Assembly: GCA_031269165.1 (NCBI GenBank) | Contig: JAISZQ010000252.1 | Location: 1-16,319 of the forward strand | DNA from: Spirochaetaceae bacterium | GTDB taxonomy: Bacteria > Spirochaetota > Spirochaetia > Treponematales > Breznakiellaceae | Length of the DNA: 16,319 nt | Reading direction: 5' to 3' | Shown here: in pieces, positions 14,244 through 16,319 of the stretch | Layout of the letters: every line of letters begins with the position of its first letter | Position numbering within the stretch: position 1 is the first letter of the stretch | Notes under the pieces: generated by a model | Seen by the model: only the letters and a program-made list of their open reading frames with translations | Databases searched by the model: none | Told to the model about the DNA's origin: nothing | Position numbers and translations under genes: made by a program

Positions 14244-14957
14244 CTAAAAATGATACTGCGCCATCAGCGTCAGCTCAAAGAAGTTTCCCACGGCGTCTTT
14301 GCCTTTCACGACCGCGCCGGTATCGTCCGTCGTCTTGGTTCCCCACTGGGGCACAAACCACCACGCGGCATTGAGGCCGAAAGACCAGTCGTTAAAAGCG
14401 CGGAACAGCACGGAAACCTGCGGCTTGGCAAAGAACCCGAAGTAGAGATGGTCAAGGTACATTTGCCACGCCCAGCCTGCCATCAGCGAAAGCGGAAACT
14501 CAAAACGTCCGTGCACCCATTCATAGCCGATATGCGGCCCCATCGGTACGATGTAGAGCATATTCTCGCCGATGGTCGGCATGAACATCCCCTGCACCCC
14601 GCCGCCGATAAAAACGTGGGAATTGAGGAAGTAACTGCCGGAAAGCATCCCGGTCCCGCCCACCGGCGGCGAATACTGCCCCGCGTCGCCGACACTGAAC
14701 ACCGTCGGGAATAACACGCCTAAATTGATGTTGAACGTGGTGTCGCCCTTCGTAAAGGTTTCAAATGCCGCTCCCTGCCACCGCGAATCTATCGGGGCCC
14801 GGTCTTCTTCCTCGTCCTGAGATTCCCCATCCTGAGCTGCAAGCGGAAACGCCCACAGCGCAAAAAGCGCGGCGAACAAAAAGAATTGCGCGCCGAATGT
14901 CTTTGGCACAGGGGGGGCAGACGAAGATTGAAACGGATTGCTTATCGTAAAACTCAT
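14244..14957 (-). CDS. Outer-membrane beta-barrel protein, possibly TP0733-like
   Basis: This encodes 237 residues. A long N-terminal region precedes a hydrophobic signal (FFLFAALFALWAFPLAAQ). The mature part begins acidic (DGESQDEEEDR), then shows alternating strands with many aromatic and Gly residues (INLGVLFPTVFSVG, SYFLNSHVFIGGGVQG, HIGYEWVHGRFEFPLSLMAG, SFGLNAAWWFVPQWG). It ends in a strand with terminal Phe (ELTLMAQYHF), the usual C-terminal mark of outer-membrane barrels. Resemblance to the treponemal TP0733/OmpW-like group is from memory and needs a search. ATG at 14957 has GGAG 6 nt ahead and overlaps the upstream stop (ATGA). A GTG at 14909 would give a more usual signal length but lacks a ribosome site. 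Confidence 0.75.
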   Translation of the reverse strand: MSFTISNPFQSSSAPPVPKTFGAQFFLFAALFALWAFPLAAQDGESQDEEEDRAPIDSRWQGAAFETFTKGDTTFNINLGVLFPTVFSVGDAGQYSPPVGGTGMLSGSYFLNSHVFIGGGVQGMFMPTIGENMLYIVPMGPHIGYEWVHGRFEFPLSLMAGWAWQMYLDHLYFGFFAKPQVSVLFRAFNDWSFGLNAAWWFVPQWGTKTTDDTGAVVKGKDAVGNFFELTLMAQYHF

Positions 14958-15721
14958 TTTTTCTCCAGTTGTATATAGTCTAGCAGGGACGGGTATTTGG
15001 ACAAGAGTTCGCCGTAGCGTTCGAGCTCGTCGAAACGGAATTGGTTCGTGACGGTTCGCACGGCTTCCTCGACGGCGTTTGGTTCAAGCAGGGCCTTCTG
15101 CCGTTCGACATACTGGTCGTAGAGCGCTTTTCCCGCCTCGTACAGCGCAAAGTCCGGCGTAACAAGCGGCCTCCAGCGGAACTCAAGGAATTCAATCTCC
15201 GGAAAAGCCGCCCGGATCTCGTTTTCCAGTGCCGGCGACGAGAGATTTTCAAACAATTCCCGCGTTACGGCAAACCTGTGCGCCCTGCTTTCGATACCCG
15301 AAGCGACATCCGCCTCGTATGTTTCGAGATCCTCGTCATTTTCGATGCCCTTGTCCCGAACAAGAGCCGGCAGATGATCCGGCTTGATCGAAAAACGATA
15401 GGTGAGTCCCAGTTTCCATGCAAAGTTCGCGTTTTTGACAAACGTTTTGTAGGCATCGCCCGAGGAAAGCGCGCCGGACATCTCAAGCGCGCTGGTTTTC
15501 GGCTTCAGCGTGAACGGCATAACGCGCGTGTTCGTAGGAATGAGCCTGAACCACACCCAGCGGAACGCCCCTTCCTCGATCACCGTCGGGTCAACGCCGT
15601 GCGTCTTTGAACGAAGTACGCCCACCGAACCGAGCGGCAACGCGAGTCCGGCCCAGCCGACAAAAACCCCCGCTCCTCCCAGCAGTACGAGGACGATCAA
15701 TAGCGTGATAAACTTCTTCAT
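14954..15721 (-). CDS. Membrane-anchored SPFH/band-7-like protein
   Basis: This encodes 255 residues. An N-terminal hydrophobic anchor (residues 4-29) is followed by VGVLRSKTHGVDPTVIEEGAF and VWFRLIPTNTRVMPF. That pattern (V-GV..., 'gG-d--vl-pG-h', 'liP--t-v--f') is typical of the start of an SPFH/prohibitin domain. The later part is helical and charged (ENDEDLETYEADVASGIESRAHRF; YDQYVERQKALLEPNAVEEAVR). The family call is by pattern only. It is the first gene of the minus-strand operon and overlaps the next start by 4 nt. Confidence 0.6.
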   Translation of the reverse strand: MKKFITLLIVLVLLGGAGVFVGWAGLALPLGSVGVLRSKTHGVDPTVIEEGAFRWVWFRLIPTNTRVMPFTLKPKTSALEMSGALSSGDAYKTFVKNANFAWKLGLTYRFSIKPDHLPALVRDKGIENDEDLETYEADVASGIESRAHRFAVTRELFENLSSPALENEIRAAFPEIEFLEFRWRPLVTPDFALYEAGKALYDQYVERQKALLEPNAVEEAVRTVTNQFRFDELERYGELLSKYPSLLDYIQLEKK

Positions 15722-15739
15722 AGATAAACGCCTGTTAAT

Positions 15740-15769
15740 ATAATAACACAGGTGGGCGCGAGGTTACAA
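15740..15769 (-). promoter_or_regulatory. Sigma-70-type promoter of the minus-strand operon
   Basis: Read on the minus strand, TTGTAA (15769-15764) and TATTAT (15745-15740) are 18 nt apart, and the ATG of the first gene is 19 nt further on. The ribosome site is weak (AGGCG, rather far from the ATG). The assignment is by motif and position only. Confidence 0.5.
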
Positions 15770-16013
15770 CCCGTCGCGGTACGCACATTTAATCGCAGAT
15801 GACCCGGATAAAACAGATACGCGCAGATTGCGCTGATTTTTATTGTTACGAGGGAAAGCCGCGGCCGCTTCATTGCCGACCCCCTCGCTCAAGCCGTTTC
15901 GCGTCTTACGCTGCCTCCTCTGCGGCATCCCCGAAGGCGTCCTATTGGAGGATCTCCCCTTTCCCCCGTCGATTTAATCACCACAAATACTTTATGCTAT
16001 TTTGTAAAAGGGG
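15770..16013. other. Gene-free stretch upstream of the minus-strand operon
   Basis: No convincing gene. It contains a 'tttaatcgcagatgacccgg'-like phrase, also repetitive in style, and low-complexity C- and T-rich DNA. An open frame across it has no ribosome site and an unlikely composition. Confidence 0.6.
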
Positions 16014-16100
16014 TGTTGAACCACAATAGAAATGTCCCATCAGGTAGAATAGCGGGAGGAGGACGAAATGAGACTACCTAACCTCACTTCGTCCTCCTGC
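16014..16100 (+). mobile_element. Decayed end of the same insertion sequence
   Basis: TGTTGAACCACAAT is followed by AGAAATGTCCCATCAGGTAG and the GGAGGACGAAATG ribosome site and start seen at the left of the window. Here only one of the two terminal words remains, and the transposase frame is lost after a few codons. The sequence then turns back on itself in a palindrome (16057-16098). Confidence 0.8.
16057..16098. repeat. 16-bp inverted repeat at the IS remnant
   Basis: AGGAGGACGAAATGAG (16057-16072) faces CTCACTTCGTCCTCCT (16083-16098) across a 10-nt loop with one mismatch. The left arm is the transposase ribosome site and start codon, so the right arm looks like an inverted copy of the same IS sequence. 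Confidence 0.85.
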
Positions 16101-16158
16101 GAGGACTATTTTGATTTGGGTTAGATTTTTATTTCGATGTACGCCTTTTTTTGAGTTA

Positions 16159-16176
16159 GAGCCTGTTCAAAATCTC
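16159..16176 (+). repeat. Third copy of the 18-nt GAGYCTGTTCAAAATCTC word
   Basis: GAGCCTGTTCAAAATCTC differs from 463-480 at one base. It lies between the IS remnant and the dispersed repeat at 16186. Confidence 0.6.
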
Positions 16177-16185
16177 AGCAAAAAG

Positions 16186-16317
16186 GGGGGAAGTCTCCCC
16201 CTGTCAACAACTTAAGCAAATGGAATATAAGAGTGGTCAACGGATTACACAGATTTTTAGTTTTTTTGTCCGCGAATGTACGCGAATGTATGCGAATACG
16301 CGCTGATGGGTATGTAT
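16186..16317 (+). repeat. Dispersed repeat, copy B
   Basis: It is collinear with 6958-7103 with few differences and lacks the 15-bp palindromic insert of that copy. It probably continues past the window edge. Confidence 0.8.
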
Positions 16318-16319
16318 CA

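Noticed and set aside
15799..16029. 76-codon plus-strand frame
   Set aside because: No ribosome site or motif; it runs through repeat-like DNA into the IS remnant.

Overview
The window reads as a stretch of a repeat-rich, moderately high-GC bacterial chromosome, most likely a spirochaete of the Treponema type. This is inference. It rests on a spirochaete-style lipoprotein signal, a small outer-membrane beta-barrel resembling the treponemal TP0733 group, a RarA ATPase fused to a C-terminal domain, and many dispersed REP-like palindromes. No rRNA or tRNA gene and no CRISPR array was seen.

Layout. (1) 1-418: the 5' part of an insertion-sequence transposase on the minus strand, with the IS end at about 418. 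(2) 463-1692: three 119-bp tandem REP-like units followed by a small gene related to REP-associated tyrosine transposases (RAYT/Y1) that has lost its HUH histidines; the block is bracketed by inverted 18/19-nt sequences. (3) 1770-10601: a phosphotransferase (PTS) regulon on the plus strand. A LevR/ManR-type sigma-54 activator has its own sigma-70-like promoter. It is followed by ptsH-ptsI behind one -24/-12 promoter, then by genes for EIIA, EIIB and EIIC of the lactose/cellobiose family and a tyrosine-phosphatase-like protein behind a second -24/-12 promoter. (4) 10616-10890: REP-like repeats. (5) 15769-10949: a minus-strand operon encoding an SPFH-like membrane-anchored protein, an outer-membrane beta-barrel protein, a lipoprotein, and the RarA fusion. 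(6) 15770-16319: gene-free DNA with a decayed copy of the same IS end, a strong palindrome, and a second copy of the dispersed repeat seen at 6958-7103.

How the genes fit together. PEP phosphorylates EI, then HPr, EIIA and EIIB, and EIIC imports and phosphorylates a sugar. The activator carries PRD, EIIA-like and EIIB-like domains, so it can sense the phosphorylation state of this chain and drive both sigma-54 promoters. A 14-nt word (GCGRTGTGTTTTAC) lies upstream of both promoters and is a good candidate for its upstream activating site. The operon encodes no phospho-glycosidase; its last gene is a CX5R phosphatase. The substrate is unknown.

The points most worth a second look are the HUH-less RAYT relative beside its repeats, the compact sigma-54 PTS circuit with a terminal phosphatase, the RarA fusion, and a 23-bp tandem palindrome whose arms co-vary between copies.
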